Below, piece by piece: positions 35,904-46,361 of a stretch of DNA of 64,000 nucleotides. The notes under the pieces are model-generated. The model was not told the origin of the DNA and did not search any database. It was given only the letters and a program-made list of their open reading frames with translations. This stretch comes from Lujinxingiaceae bacterium (GTDB lineage Bacteria > Myxococcota_A > Bradymonadia > Bradymonadales > Bradymonadaceae), in contig JACCWM010000211.1 in assembly GCA_013697635.1 (NCBI GenBank), positions 1-64,000 of the forward strand, written 5' to 3'. The stretch's first letter is position 1. Every line of letters begins with the position of its first letter. A program made the translations under genes and the position numbers.

Positions 35904-36650
35904 ATGCTCAAGCGAATTGTATTTCTGATGTTTGTAGCGCTGTTTTTGAGTCTGACCGCGTGTCCCGCAGAGCCTGAAGTCGAGGGCACCCCGGACGTGG
36001 CCTCGAACAACACCGAGGGTGACACGAGCCAGCCCGACACGGACGAGAACAACACAACGGCCGACACCGGCAACAACACGAACCCGGACACGGACGATAA
36101 CAACACGAACACGAACCCGGACACCGGCGACAACGACACCGGCGGTGAGGCGGCCAACTGGTGCCCAAGCTACCGCGTCCCGACCGAGCAGCTGTGCCGT
36201 GAACATGACGACTGCACCGACAATCAGGGTCACTGCTATCCTCCCGGCCTCAATCCGTCCTGCGGCGCCTGCTTCCAGACCGCGCGCGACTGCGAGTCCA
36301 CCGACGCCAAGAGCTGCGGCGAGGGCGAGCTGTGCGAATCCTACCACCCCGAGTGTCCCTGTGACGGCGAAGAGCTCAGCACGCGCTGCGTCGTCGATTG
36401 CCGCGACGACGCCAGCGTCTGCGACGACAGCCAAAAGTGCAACGACGAGGGCTTTTGCGTCGTGCTTCGCTGTGACACCGACACCGTCAGCTGCCCGACC
36501 GACGCGAGCTGCACGCCCAACGACGCCGCCAGCGACAAGCACGGCTGCCTGCGCAAGAGCTGCGAGGCCGACGATGACTGCTCCTGCGGAGCCTGTGTTT
36601 TTGGCCGCTGCTTCGAGGGCCCGGGCCGCTGCGAGTTGCCCCGGCCCTGA
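35904..36650 (+). CDS. Cys-rich lipoprotein with Asn/Thr/Asp-rich linker
   Basis: ATG 35904 has GGAG in place. The 248-residue protein has a signal with lipobox SLTAC, then a flexible linker of about 55 residues built from repeats such as NNTNPDTDDNNTN, and then about 160 residues with more than 20 cysteines (CGACFQTARDCESTDAKSCGEGELC and similar). This is the same build as the genes at 287 and 63722. It is probably a surface-displayed adhesive or binding protein; no catalytic motif is visible. Confidence 0.75.
   Translation: MLKRIVFLMFVALFLSLTACPAEPEVEGTPDVASNNTEGDTSQPDTDENNTTADTGNNTNPDTDDNNTNTNPDTGDNDTGGEAANWCPSYRVPTEQLCREHDDCTDNQGHCYPPGLNPSCGACFQTARDCESTDAKSCGEGELCESYHPECPCDGEELSTRCVVDCRDDASVCDDSQKCNDEGFCVVLRCDTDTVSCPTDASCTPNDAASDKHGCLRKSCEADDDCSCGACVFGRCFEGPGRCELPRP
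36008..36145 (+). repeat. degenerate repeat encoding the Asn/Thr/Asp linker
   Basis: Short units of the type AACACGAACCCGGACAC and GACAACAACAC recur several times inside the lipoprotein gene. They code for a linker likely to vary in length between strains by slippage. Confidence 0.55.
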
Positions 36651-36689
36651 GCCCTGGCCACCCCCGTTTACTCGATCAGTATTCACATA

Positions 36690-36723
36690 GTCGGGTCCCT
36701 TGAGGGCCCGGCCCTGGGGGCCC
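36690..36723. repeat. intergenic palindrome, copy C of a dispersed family
   Basis: GTCGGGTCCC-TTGA-GGGCCC, followed at once by a second GGGCCC...GGGGGCCC pairing, lies 40 bases after the Cys-rich lipoprotein stop. The GTCGGGTCCC arm matches copies A and B. It may serve as a 3'-end structure. The rest of 36651-36869 shows nothing further. Confidence 0.45.
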
Positions 36724-36869
36724 GCTGCCAGAAGTGTGGCGAATTCAGTCGCCATTCGGTGAGCGGCTGGTGGTCATGGGATTGGCACTGGGTGTGCTAA
36801 CCTGCTAGTGCTTGAGCTGCTCGAACACCATTCATCCTGATAACTCCAATCCAGGGAAGGCTCGCCGCC

Positions 36870-38855
36870 ATGTCAATCAAAGCTCAGCTCACCACCACGT
36901 TGCTCCTGAGCTTCGCGCTCGCCTGCTCGCCAGCTGAGAGACCGAGTAACGAAGACAGGGACACGGGCGACGTCAGCGTGTCGGACGCGAAGGACATCGG
37001 GTCGATTGAGGATGAAGACGGCAACGGGTCACAGGACGACCCGACGGAAGACGAGACCGACGCGTTGGAGGGCTGCCACTATGATTGCTTCGGCGGCTAC
37101 GCGTGCCGAGAGGGGAGCGTCTACGAGTTTGATTACGGGGCGCTTTCTTGCGACGAACCTGGCTACGATGAGCTCGTCAAAGGTTGCACGGAGGGCTGGC
37201 TTGTCGGGCAGTGCGAGTTTGGTTGTGCCTCGGAGATTCCGGATCTTCAATCGTGGGAAGCCCACTGGACGATCGCCTGCGGGCGAGCTGAGGGCCCTCG
37301 GCTCGAGGTGCTGCCATCGAGCGTGCGCTTTGCTCGCCATGCGCCGCCTGAGCGCGCCTTCCAGACGCTGCGGCTGATCAACGTCGGCCAGGGGCCCCTG
37401 ATCTTGTACGAGGCACCGGAGTACACGGGCGGTGTGGATTTTCGTATCGAGTTGCCAGGCGCCGACTATCCGTTGACCTTGGAGACCGACCAGGTGCTCG
37501 ATATCAACGTCGTGTATGCGCCAAGGGGCGCCCACGCCGAGCAGGGCGAGATCGTGATCCTCACCAACGACGTGCGCGATCCCGATGCCGAAGACAGGAC
37601 GCAAGCCGTTCACAAGGTCAGCGTCGAGGCCAACATCGAGGGGCCGTGCATTCAGGCCGACCGATACATGCTCAATCTGGGAAGCGTGCCTCTAGGTGAG
37701 AGGGCGAGCGATTCGATCACGCTGAGAAATTGCGGCACGCAGCCGCTGAACGTCAGTGACCTCGTTGTGATCTGGAATTCGGCGAGCTTCTCAGCGGACA
37801 CCGGCTCTTGGAATGGCAGCATTGGCGTCAATGAAAGCGCGAGCTTTCTCGTACATTTTACGTCGTTTCGAGCGGGCACCCAGCTCGGCAAGCTCCTCGT
37901 CTCCAGCGACGACCCCTTGCAGCCCGAGTTCGCGATCGACCTTGTCGCGCACGGCGCCGAGGGCACATGCTCGAACGCAGTGGCGCGGGCATCGCTCAGC
38001 GATGGATCGGTCGTCGATCGGCAGCAGCTCAGCGCCAAACCGCTTCAGACGGTCATCCTCGATGGCATAGCCAGCCGCAGCGTTGACGGTCATATCGTCT
38101 CCTACGAGTGGGAGGTCTTGGAAAAGCCGCCGGGCGCGAACGTGACGCTGGGGCCGGTGGCCGGCGACGACACGCTGAGAACACGCCAGTTTCGCCTCAC
38201 GTCGGTTGGCACGTACCGGATCGGGCTCAACGTCGTCGACAGCGACGGCTTTCGCTCGTGCACGCAATCCGTGGTGACGATCTTGGTTCGCCTCTGGAAC
38301 CGTAAGGTGCAAATCGAGTTGACGTGGACCAATCCGGCCGATCCCGATGAGAGCGACGATGTCGGCAGCGACCTCGACTTGCACCTGACCAAGATGGGCC
38401 CCGGACAATGGTTCATGGCGCCATACGATGTGTACTACAACAACGCCAACCTTGGCGGCGACCCAATCTGGAACCCGGAGTCGCCGCGTATGGAAATCGA
38501 CGTCACCGCGGGCGTCGGCCCTGAGATCATCTCGCTCGACGATCTGGATGACTGTCAGTGGTACGCCGTGGGCGCCCACTATTACCGAGAGATATTCGGC
38601 ACGGCATACGCGTCCGTGCGCATCTATGTCGACTCGCAGCTCGCTTTCGAGCGCCGTGACATGCCCATGACGACTGGTGGCCAATTTATGACTACTGGCC
38701 AATTCTGGGACGTGGCGCGCATTCACTGGAAGGATGGCAAGGCGACGATTTTGGCCGTCGACACCTCGCATGTGACATCGTCGGTCGGCCAAGCGCCCCA
38801 GGTCTCGGAGAATATGTCGGGGAGCGGGCTGTGCACGAGCCAGAGCCTCTATTGA
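36870..38855 (+). CDS. lipoprotein with ASH-like and PKD-like domains (661 aa)
   Basis: The signal ends with lipobox FALAC, and an acidic Asp/Glu-rich linker follows. A Cys-containing module (EGCHYDCFGGYACREGS...CEFGC) occupies about 65-130. Two ASH/choice-of-anchor-like domains lie at about 145-365, with starts LEVLPSSVRFARHAPPERAFQTLRLINVG and LNLGSVPLGERASDSITLRNCG. A PKD-like domain is at about 375-460 (VSYEWEVLEKPPGANVTL). The C-terminal part (VQIELTWTNPADPDESDDVGSDLDLHL) resembles Ca-binding or prepeptidase-type beta domains. It is probably a surface lipoprotein with binding modules. ATG 36870 has AGGGAAGG upstream. Confidence 0.75.
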   Translation: MSIKAQLTTTLLLSFALACSPAERPSNEDRDTGDVSVSDAKDIGSIEDEDGNGSQDDPTEDETDALEGCHYDCFGGYACREGSVYEFDYGALSCDEPGYDELVKGCTEGWLVGQCEFGCASEIPDLQSWEAHWTIACGRAEGPRLEVLPSSVRFARHAPPERAFQTLRLINVGQGPLILYEAPEYTGGVDFRIELPGADYPLTLETDQVLDINVVYAPRGAHAEQGEIVILTNDVRDPDAEDRTQAVHKVSVEANIEGPCIQADRYMLNLGSVPLGERASDSITLRNCGTQPLNVSDLVVIWNSASFSADTGSWNGSIGVNESASFLVHFTSFRAGTQLGKLLVSSDDPLQPEFAIDLVAHGAEGTCSNAVARASLSDGSVVDRQQLSAKPLQTVILDGIASRSVDGHIVSYEWEVLEKPPGANVTLGPVAGDDTLRTRQFRLTSVGTYRIGLNVVDSDGFRSCTQSVVTILVRLWNRKVQIELTWTNPADPDESDDVGSDLDLHLTKMGPGQWFMAPYDVYYNNANLGGDPIWNPESPRMEIDVTAGVGPEIISLDDLDDCQWYAVGAHYYREIFGTAYASVRIYVDSQLAFERRDMPMTTGGQFMTTGQFWDVARIHWKDGKATILAVDTSHVTSSVGQAPQVSENMSGSGLCTSQSLY

Positions 38856-39015
38856 GCCTGCCGATTCATGTTGTTGACATCGCGCATGGCCGCGGTCATT
38901 GTGGTTGGCATCGGTTCTTACAGTTGTAGCGGGGGATCGAGGGTAGTCTTCACTCTCGTCTCACTGATGCGAGCTGTTGGCTGATGGTGAGACCTGATGT
39001 CCAGGGAGGGACGTC

Positions 39016-41625
39016 ATGGTCCACATGAATTTGTTTCTTGCTCCAAACTCGCCGGCACACAGACCCAAAAATCTCGGGTGGCCAGTCCTTGCTGCGCTGG
39101 TAGCGCTTGGGGGCTGTTTTCCGATCGACGACAGCGAACAGCAGCAAGAGCCGGTCGTGGTCGAGGCGGCGCGCTGTTTATGGGCGAGCCTGGGGGCCGC
39201 ATCGGCAAAGCCCTTTGAAGACGTCGCGCTTACGGTGTTCTCCGCTGGCGAGGATCTTGGTCGGCTGTTTGCCGAGGTGCGCATCGAGGGGGGCGACGAG
39301 GTCTACTACACGACGGTCTATCGCAACGACGATGGCGACCATGTGCTGATCGCGCCGTTTTACGCCGGGGGAATCGAGGGCGGGCCGGTGCAGCTTCGGG
39401 TCATGGGCGAAGACTTTGTGTGTCCGGGAAGCCACACGCTCGCAATCGGGGCGATCGCGCGCGCGCCGGGCACGCTGGCGGCCGTGTCGGGCGCAACGCT
39501 GGCGTTGGTCGAGGCTCAAGCGCAGGCGCTGGGCTTTGAGCTCGAGGGGCTTCGCGTCGATGATCTGGGCGATCTGCCGAGCTCGTTGGTGGGGCCGGCG
39601 GTGGCGCTCGGGGGCCTCGATGACGCTGACAATCCTTACACGCTGGCGCGCATCGCCATGGGCAATGCCCCGAACAGCGCCGAGCTCGCCGATGGCATGG
39701 AGCTGGCCGAGGCCTTGCTAGCCCATGTCGGGCTGCTCAAGGAGCTCGAGGTCGAGCTTGAGGGCTACCGTGCTTTGGGCGAGCCACCCGAGGCGCATCG
39801 CTTCGAGCGCGCCGAGGCGCTCTCGACGCGCAGCCAGGCGCTGTGCGGGGAAGGCTTTGTGCGGGTGTCGTTTAGCAGCGCGGAGGAGCTGAGCTATTAT
39901 ATGCGGCTGGCCCATATCAACAGCCAGGCTCAAGACCCTCGCGTCAAGCACTCGTTGGACGCGCTGCTCCTGGGCGCAGCGGTGCTCGGCGGGCCAGTCA
40001 TCCAGGCGGTCGCCGCCGTGATCGGTTTGACCATGCAGATCGTGAACGCGGCGCGCGAGGCTTTCGCGAACACCTTGCCCTCGATGATCACCGGCCAAAG
40101 CCTGGACATCACGCACGCGGCCTTTGGCGAGGACTCCGAGGAGCAGGGCCGCTGGAGTAATTACACGGTGGTGGCGAGCAGCAGGGGGTGGAATCCGACC
40201 GCAGCGATCTTCGGGGTTGTGGTCAACGCGATAGGCTCGGTGCTGGCCGGCAAGCAGCTCGTAGACAGCCTGGGCAAGGTCGCCCAGCATACCGACGTGA
40301 TTAAAAACCTTGCGACCATGAGTGCCCAGAACAAAGCCCAACAATTGCTCGAGCAAAGGGCGCGCGATGCGCCCGACGAGGGCATCTGCATCGTGGCGCC
40401 CTCGGTGTGGCGGCCGGTCGACCTGACCCACGGTGGCTGGGCCGTGGCCAGGTATCGCGAGGCTATCCAGTTGGCGCGCGTCTCCAACACGCCCTTGGAG
40501 GCGGGCCAGCATCCGCCTTATGAGCCGGCCCGGGTGGGCGCCGGTACGCTGGCCGTGTTTGCCGAAGAACACCTGTTTCCCGGTGAGAACAACGAGTTGA
40601 ACTCGCTTCGGCGGCTCACGGTCAACGTCAACGCGATCAAGGTGGTGCTCGAGCCCTCCCACGGCCTGCTGCAGCCCGGCCAAAGCCTGCAGATCACGAG
40701 CACGGTCTTCAACGCCAACGACAAGCGGCTGCTCTGGGATCTGATCAGCGACTCGGGCACGCTCGAGGTGGCCCTCGACGGGCGCTCGGCGACACTCACC
40801 GCGCCCGACGATGTGGCGGCGTTTCCCGTCGTCGTGCGCGCGCGCAGCCGCTCGCAGATGGGACTGCGCTCCCCGGCCCTGTACCCGCAAGGGCGCACGC
40901 GCCCCGAGCGCGAGGGCCACGGATTCTATCAAAGCAGCCCGGAGGTGGTGCTGTTGCCGCGAGCGGCCACCCTGCGCCCAGGTGACACACAGCAGTTCGT
41001 GGCCGAGACCCTGGGTGCGCCAGACGATGCGATGGTGTGGTCAACGAGCGGTGGCGCGATCGATCAACACGGCCTGTTCAAGGCCACCGACAAGGGGGTG
41101 TTTGTGGTCACGGCCAAGAGCAAGAGCGATCCGAAGCTTACGGCTTCGGCGGCGGTGACCGTCACCGAGCGCTCGTGTTTCTGGTGGTTCAGTGTGCTCG
41201 GACCGCTGCGCTACCATGCGGCAGGCTCGTTTGGCGTCACAGCGGTCGATAATGGCAACGGGTTAGCTCTGGGTCTTGGCCCGGCCAGCGGCGCGAACCT
41301 GCAGATTCGAAGCATCGATCTGGCCGGCGCCGGCCCGGGCACGCTGGGAAGCTTCGAGATGCACAGCTTTTCGGTCCAGCTCTCGGAGGCGAGCTGGCTT
41401 GGAAACGCGCTGCTCTCGATCCCGGAATTGCCCGCGACCTTGACCATCTCCGCCTGGGACGACAACCATCACATGACGGCGGACTTTCAAGGCACGGCCG
41501 TCGTGTTCAAGTCGCTCCTCGAGGAGGATCCCATCTTCGTGCAGGTGTCCGCCCATGTGAGCACGTACGTCAACAGCCTCAGTGACTTTATGAGCTTTGC
41601 GAACAACTGCACGGTCGCGGACTGA
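39016..41625 (+). CDS. large lipoprotein with bacterial Ig-like domains (869 aa)
   Basis: ATG 39016 follows GGGAGG. The signal is unusually long (about 36 residues) and ends VALGGC. Residues about 45-300 are a unique alpha/beta region. A hydrophobic segment at about 318-345 (LLLGAAVLGGPVIQAVAAVIGLTMQIV) is unusual in a lipoprotein and could insert in a membrane. From about 540, two Ig-like/BIG2 repeats read VVLEPSHGLLQPGQSLQITSTV and VVLLPRAATLRPGDTQQFVAETL. The C-terminus is a beta domain. It is probably exposed on the cell surface. The frame continues from a separate promoter region (38856-39015). Confidence 0.7.
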   Translation: MVHMNLFLAPNSPAHRPKNLGWPVLAALVALGGCFPIDDSEQQQEPVVVEAARCLWASLGAASAKPFEDVALTVFSAGEDLGRLFAEVRIEGGDEVYYTTVYRNDDGDHVLIAPFYAGGIEGGPVQLRVMGEDFVCPGSHTLAIGAIARAPGTLAAVSGATLALVEAQAQALGFELEGLRVDDLGDLPSSLVGPAVALGGLDDADNPYTLARIAMGNAPNSAELADGMELAEALLAHVGLLKELEVELEGYRALGEPPEAHRFERAEALSTRSQALCGEGFVRVSFSSAEELSYYMRLAHINSQAQDPRVKHSLDALLLGAAVLGGPVIQAVAAVIGLTMQIVNAAREAFANTLPSMITGQSLDITHAAFGEDSEEQGRWSNYTVVASSRGWNPTAAIFGVVVNAIGSVLAGKQLVDSLGKVAQHTDVIKNLATMSAQNKAQQLLEQRARDAPDEGICIVAPSVWRPVDLTHGGWAVARYREAIQLARVSNTPLEAGQHPPYEPARVGAGTLAVFAEEHLFPGENNELNSLRRLTVNVNAIKVVLEPSHGLLQPGQSLQITSTVFNANDKRLLWDLISDSGTLEVALDGRSATLTAPDDVAAFPVVVRARSRSQMGLRSPALYPQGRTRPEREGHGFYQSSPEVVLLPRAATLRPGDTQQFVAETLGAPDDAMVWSTSGGAIDQHGLFKATDKGVFVVTAKSKSDPKLTASAAVTVTERSCFWWFSVLGPLRYHAAGSFGVTAVDNGNGLALGLGPASGANLQIRSIDLAGAGPGTLGSFEMHSFSVQLSEASWLGNALLSIPELPATLTISAWDDNHHMTADFQGTAVVFKSLLEEDPIFVQVSAHVSTYVNSLSDFMSFANNCTVAD

Positions 41626-41696
41626 GCGTCTCGCTTGGGCAGCGGGTACGCGGCGCGCTGGTGAGCGCAAACCACGCCAAGCCAAAAGGCGACGAG

Positions 41697-42122
41697 CTAC
41701 TTGACGATCATGACCGGGCAGCCGGCGTCGTGGGCGACGCGGTGGCTGACGCTGCCGAGCAAAACGGCGCTGACCGGGCCGAGCCCGCGGCTGCCGATGA
41801 CGATCAGGTCGATGCCACGGGCAGCGGCAATCTCGACGATCTTCTGAGCAGGGTCGCCCAGAGCGACCTCGAGTCGATAGGGTAGGCCGGCCTCGGTGAA
41901 CTTGCTCTCGATCGAGGCGATTGTGGCGTGGGCTTCGGCCTCGAGCAGCGACTTGATGTCGAGGTTGGCCTGCAGGAGCTGGCCGCGCGAAGGTGCCTGC
42001 GAGCTGACATGCAAGAGCGTGACGTGGGCGTCGCTGAGCTCGCGAGCAAGACCCAGGGCGGCATCGGCGGCGCGCTCGGCGTGCTCGGAGCCGTCAGTGG
42101 CCAGCAGAATCCTTTGAAACAT
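41697..42122 (-). CDS. universal stress protein
   Basis: This 141-residue single-domain UspA protein has MFQRILLATDGSEHAERAADAAL at its start and the ATP-binding motif GSRGLGPVSAVLLGSVSHRV (G2xG9xG[S/T]) near its end. It follows the SulP transporter gene by 17 bases on the same strand, a common arrangement in which the Usp domain may regulate the transporter. Confidence 0.93.
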   Translation of the reverse strand: MFQRILLATDGSEHAERAADAALGLARELSDAHVTLLHVSSQAPSRGQLLQANLDIKSLLEAEAHATIASIESKFTEAGLPYRLEVALGDPAQKIVEIAAARGIDLIVIGSRGLGPVSAVLLGSVSHRVAHDAGCPVMIVK

Positions 42123-42139
42123 GGCAAAAACCTCTTGAA

Positions 42140-43591
42140 TTAGTGGCCCGAGGGAGCGCCGAGACCGATGCGGTCGACGATCTGCTGACTCTCGAGGTTG
42201 AGCCCGACGATCGATACCTTCTTGCCAACCTGCTGGTACTTGCCCATCAGGCGCGCGATTGCGGCGACGGCCGAATGGTCCCAGACGTGCGACGCCGAGA
42301 AATCGATCTCGACGCTCTCGGGGTCTTGGGCAACGTCGAAGAGCTCGGCAAAGTCGGTCGTGGTGGCAAAGAACATCTGGCCGTGCACGGCGTAGCGCTT
42401 GGTGCCGCTGGCCAACAGCTCGTCGATCATCGAGATCTTGGCCATCTTCCAGCCGAAGATCACAGCGCTCAAGACCACGCCCACACCCACGCCCTTGGCC
42501 AGATCGTGGGTGTAGACGACTACGGCAACGGTGGCCACCATCACCAACGAGTCGGCAAAGGGTACGCGGCGCAAATCCTTGAGCGATTGCCAGTCAAAGG
42601 TGCCAATCGAGACCATGATCATCACGCCCACGAGCGCCGCCATCGGGATCTTGGTGACGATGTCGCCGAGCACGAGGATGAGAAACATCAAAAAGCTGCC
42701 GGCCACCAGCGCCGAGAGCCTGCCGGTGCCGCCGGATTTTACGTTGATCACCGACTGGCCGATCATGGCGCAGCCGGCCATACCGCCAAAAAAGCCGCTG
42801 ACGATGTTGGCGATGCCCTGGCCGCGAAGCTCGGTATTCTTGTTGCTCTTGGTGTCGGTCATCTCGTCGACGATCGTCGCCGTGAGCAGCGATTCGAGCA
42901 TACCGACCAGCGCCAAAGTGAGCGAGTAGGGCAAGATGATCATCAACGTCGCAAGCGAGATCTCGATGTTTGGCAGCGCAAAGAGCGGGAAGGCGCGCGT
43001 GATCGGGCCCATGTCGCCAACAGTCTGCAGGTTGAAGCCCATGAAGAGCGAGAGCGCCGTGATCGCGATGATCGCGACCAGCGCCGAGGGCACCGCTTTG
43101 GTGATCCTGGGTAGCCCGTAGATGATCGCGAGCGTGGCGGCGACGAGGCCATACATCAGCCAGCCGGCGCCCACAAAATAGGGCAGCTGCGCCATGAAGA
43201 TCAGGATCGCCAGGGCGTTGACGAAGCCCAGCATCACCGAGTGCGGCACAAAGGAGATGAAGCGCCCGAGCTTCAAGACCCCGCAGCCGATCTGGATAAG
43301 CCCGGTCAACACGGTGGCCGCGAGCAAATACTCGAGGCCGTGGTTGGCCACCAGCGTGACCATGAGCAGGGCCATGGCGCCGGTGGCCGCCGAAATCATT
43401 CCGGGCCGGCCGCCAACAAAGGCGATCGTGCACGCGATGCAAAACGAGGCGTACAGGCCGACCATAGGGTCGACGCCTGCGATGATCGAAAATGCGATGG
43501 CTTCGGGAATCAGGGCGAGGGCGACGGTCATTCCGGCTAGTACGTCGAGTCGGACGTTAGCAAACCAGGTGTTCTTCAAGCGTTGAAACAA
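42140..43591 (-). CDS. SulP family anion transporter with STAS domain
   Basis: This 483-residue protein has about 11-12 spans. Family signatures are present: [31 protein letters not shown], then [26 protein letters not shown] in the middle. A C-terminal STAS domain lies at about 395-483, with [22 protein letters not shown]. Substrates of bacterial SulP proteins include sulfate, bicarbonate and dicarboxylates; which applies here is unknown. The start is TTG 43591, supported by AAGGAAG about 7 bases upstream; no ATG fits. Confidence 0.92.
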   Translation of the reverse strand: MFQRLKNTWFANVRLDVLAGMTVALALIPEAIAFSIIAGVDPMVGLYASFCIACTIAFVGGRPGMISAATGAMALLMVTLVANHGLEYLLAATVLTGLIQIGCGVLKLGRFISFVPHSVMLGFVNALAILIFMAQLPYFVGAGWLMYGLVAATLAIIYGLPRITKAVPSALVAIIAITALSLFMGFNLQTVGDMGPITRAFPLFALPNIEISLATLMIILPYSLTLALVGMLESLLTATIVDEMTDTKSNKNTELRGQGIANIVSGFFGGMAGCAMIGQSVINVKSGGTGRLSALVAGSFLMFLILVLGDIVTKIPMAALVGVMIMVSIGTFDWQSLKDLRRVPFADSLVMVATVAVVVYTHDLAKGVGVGVVLSAVIFGWKMAKISMIDELLASGTKRYAVHGQMFFATTTDFAELFDVAQDPESVEIDFSASHVWDHSAVAAIARLMGKYQQVGKKVSIVGLNLESQQIVDRIGLGAPSGH

Positions 43592-43717
43592 GAGCTACTT
43601 CCTTATTTTAGTGCGGCCAACAGGGGACAGGGCATCTATCCTACATCGCAGGGGAGGACAAGTTTATTCGGCCCACGATTTTGGCTAGTGGGGCGTTTAG
43701 GGCGCTTGACGTGGTGA

Positions 43718-43746
43718 TTGACAGCGCCAGCCTCCTTTCTTAGACT
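43718..43746 (+). promoter_or_regulatory. strong candidate sigma-70 promoter
   Basis: A perfect TTGACA (43718-43723) and TAGACT (43741-43746) are separated by exactly 17 bases. They are oriented toward the glycosyltransferase gene starting at 43856, giving a leader of about 100 bases. Confidence 0.6.
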
Positions 43747-43855
43747 CGCGTGCCTTTTGGGGTCCGCTTTATCGGGTCAATACCAAGGGCTTCTCGCATG
43801 CTCGTGACGCGCTCGCGTCCGCATGATCACATAAGAAAAACGAAATCATCTCAAT

Positions 43856-46207
43856 ATGACAAAATCCAAAGATTCAACCGACGCTGCCGCTGTGAGCAAG
43901 GCCGACGAGGCCGCGCGCGCCAGCAAGGATAAGGGCGCGCGCTTGTCGCTGGCCGGGCTCAAGTGGTTCGAGGCCGACGCCGCGCCGATCTGGCGTGACC
44001 GGGCGATCGTGTTGTTCGTCGTGGCCGTGATCTTCTTGCCGTTTCTGGGCAGCTTTGGGCTCTGGGACCCCTGGGAGACGCACTACGGCGAGGTCGGCCG
44101 CCAGATCACCGAGCGCAACGACTGGATCAGCACGTGGTGGGGCAGCCACTGGGCCGGCGCCGGTGGCGCGGTCGAGGGGACCTTCTTTTTCTCCAAGCCC
44201 ATTTTGCTGATGTGGATGATGGCCATCGGCATCGAGATCTTCGGCGTCAACGATTTCGCCATACGCATCGGCGTGGCGCTGGTGGCGATGCTGGGCGTCT
44301 TGCTCGTTTACTCGGCCGGCGCGAGCGTCTTCAGCCGGCGCGTGGGATTCTTGATGGCCGGCGTGCTCTCGACCTCGCCGTTCTGGTTCTTTTTGGGGCG
44401 CCAGGCGCAGACCGACATGCCTTTTGTCGGTCTGATGACCGTGGGCATGTGCTTTTTCTTGATGGGCGTGTTCGGCAAGGACCGCAAGCTCGTGGCCGAC
44501 AAGCTCAGCTATGTGCTCACCCTGGGCTGGGTCGGCGCGGTGGTGATTCCTCAGATATCGCTCGTGCTGGTCGGCCTGTCGCGCTGGCGCGGGGGTGATT
44601 CGCGGGTGATGGATACGCTGACCAGCCCGGCCATCACCTCGGTGATCGCCGGGGCCGTGCTGCTCGGCATTGGCGCGCTCGTGCTGCTCGCAGCGCTTTG
44701 GAAGGGGCGAAGCCCGACGTGGCGCTTTCGCCTGGGCCTGGCCTCGGCGGCCTCGGTTTGGGGGCCGCTGTTGGTGTTGCTCGTGGTCTTGGTGATCGAG
44801 GGCTCGAACAAGCTGGTGGCGCTCAACGGCTGGTTTAGTTGGGGGCCGACGCAGGCCGCGCTCTATGCCAGTTGTCTGGGTGTGGCCGTCTACTGGACGA
44901 TCGCGCGCCCGACGCTCGAGCGGGGCAGGCTCTACCTGCTCACCTTTTATGTGTTCATCGGCCTGGCAACACTTGCCAAGGGCTTGCTGGGTTTCATGTT
45001 GCCGGGCGCAATCTTGTTCTTCTACATCCTGCTCACGCGTGAGTGGCGCCTGCTCAAGGAGGTCGAGCTCTTTCGCGGTATCCTGATCTTCATCGCGGTG
45101 ACCTTTCCCTGGTATGCGGCGATGCTGATTCGCCATCATCCGGGCTTCTGGCAGCGCTTCTTTGTGCACGATCACTTCAAGCGCCTGGCCAGTGGCGTGC
45201 ATCAGCTCACCACCGGCAGCTTCGAGCATTTTGCGCGCTGGCTGGGCTACGGGCTCTTTCCCTGGGCGGCGTTCATCCCGGCGGCCTTCGCTCGCCTCTT
45301 TGGCGGGCGCGCGCTTCGCATGGACGACGATCGGGGCCGTGCCACGCTGGTGCTGGTGTTGTGGGCCGTGCTGGCCTTTACGCTGTTTACGCTCTCGAGC
45401 ACGAAGTTTCACCACTACATCTTTCCGGTCGTGCCGGCCGTGGCCATGTTGGTGGCGCTGGCGCTCGACGATCTGCTCGATGGCGACGTGGCCGACTCCT
45501 GGCCGCTGTATCTGGTGGGCGTGGGCATCATGGGCATCGTCGCCTGGGACATCATCGACGATCCGCAGATGCTCAAGAATCTGTTTACCTATCAGTACGA
45601 CCGCGAGTGGGATCACGGCGGCTGGGATAGCTCCTTTCGCTGGTGGATCGCGGCGCTGATCGCCCCGGGATTCTTAGGCTCAACCTGGTTGTTGACCCGC
45701 AACAGGCGTATGCGTCGCGCCGGCGTAGGCTTGCTCTTGGCCAGCGGCTTTGCCCTGGCCGTCTTTAGCCTCAACGTCTACATGCCCAAGATTACGAGCA
45801 CCTGGAGCCAGAAGGGCCTGTGGGATCGCTACTACGAGCTTTGCACCAAGACCGACGGGCCGCCAGGCTCGGACAAGCGCAAGCATTACTGCGAGGAGCC
45901 GGCCGTCTCTTACAAGCTCAACTGGCGCGGCGAGACCTACTACACCGCCAACGAGGTCGTGCCCATTCGCAGCGACAACGACTTTACCCAGCTTTTGGGC
46001 CAGGTCGGCGACGATGGAACCTTCTACGGGATCATGGAGCTCAGCCGCTTTCGCGGGGAGTTTCAGCGCAAGTTGCCCGAGAAGTACAAGGATCGCTCGT
46101 GCGTGGTGCACGACGACAACCTGAAGTTCGTGCTGGCTAAGGTGCCCTGCGAAAAAGACGACCCGAATCGACTGGAGCCAGCCGATCGCACACGCGTAAG
46201 GCGGTGA
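43856..46207 (+). CDS. ArnT/PMT-like membrane glycosyltransferase
   Basis: This 783-residue protein has about twelve membrane spans and the PMT/ArnT catalytic loop GLWDPWETHYGEVGRQI, with the acidic residues used for catalysis with lipid-linked sugars. Next come a periplasmic segment FFFSKPILLMWMMAIGIEIFG and, later, FPWYAAMLIRHHPGFWQRFFVHDHFKR, a family trademark. The C-terminal domain of about 130 residues is soluble and contains several cysteines. It probably transfers a sugar from a polyprenyl carrier to lipid A, proteins or glycans. A good promoter is located upstream; ATG 43856 has only a weak ribosome site. Confidence 0.85.
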   Translation: MTKSKDSTDAAAVSKADEAARASKDKGARLSLAGLKWFEADAAPIWRDRAIVLFVVAVIFLPFLGSFGLWDPWETHYGEVGRQITERNDWISTWWGSHWAGAGGAVEGTFFFSKPILLMWMMAIGIEIFGVNDFAIRIGVALVAMLGVLLVYSAGASVFSRRVGFLMAGVLSTSPFWFFLGRQAQTDMPFVGLMTVGMCFFLMGVFGKDRKLVADKLSYVLTLGWVGAVVIPQISLVLVGLSRWRGGDSRVMDTLTSPAITSVIAGAVLLGIGALVLLAALWKGRSPTWRFRLGLASAASVWGPLLVLLVVLVIEGSNKLVALNGWFSWGPTQAALYASCLGVAVYWTIARPTLERGRLYLLTFYVFIGLATLAKGLLGFMLPGAILFFYILLTREWRLLKEVELFRGILIFIAVTFPWYAAMLIRHHPGFWQRFFVHDHFKRLASGVHQLTTGSFEHFARWLGYGLFPWAAFIPAAFARLFGGRALRMDDDRGRATLVLVLWAVLAFTLFTLSSTKFHHYIFPVVPAVAMLVALALDDLLDGDVADSWPLYLVGVGIMGIVAWDIIDDPQMLKNLFTYQYDREWDHGGWDSSFRWWIAALIAPGFLGSTWLLTRNRRMRRAGVGLLLASGFALAVFSLNVYMPKITSTWSQKGLWDRYYELCTKTDGPPGSDKRKHYCEEPAVSYKLNWRGETYYTANEVVPIRSDNDFTQLLGQVGDDGTFYGIMELSRFRGEFQRKLPEKYKDRSCVVHDDNLKFVLAKVPCEKDDPNRLEPADRTRVRR

Positions 46208-46361
46208 ACTGACGCGGCCAAACATGGCCGCTTGGACTTCCCTTTGGGCGCTGGAGCTGTTAGCCTCGCGTCGCTTTGGTAGAGTGAGAAAAAGGCCACG
46301 GGCCTCAAATTATACGAATGTGTAGACACAACTCGTCTCAAGGTCTTCAACGGAGATAGCC

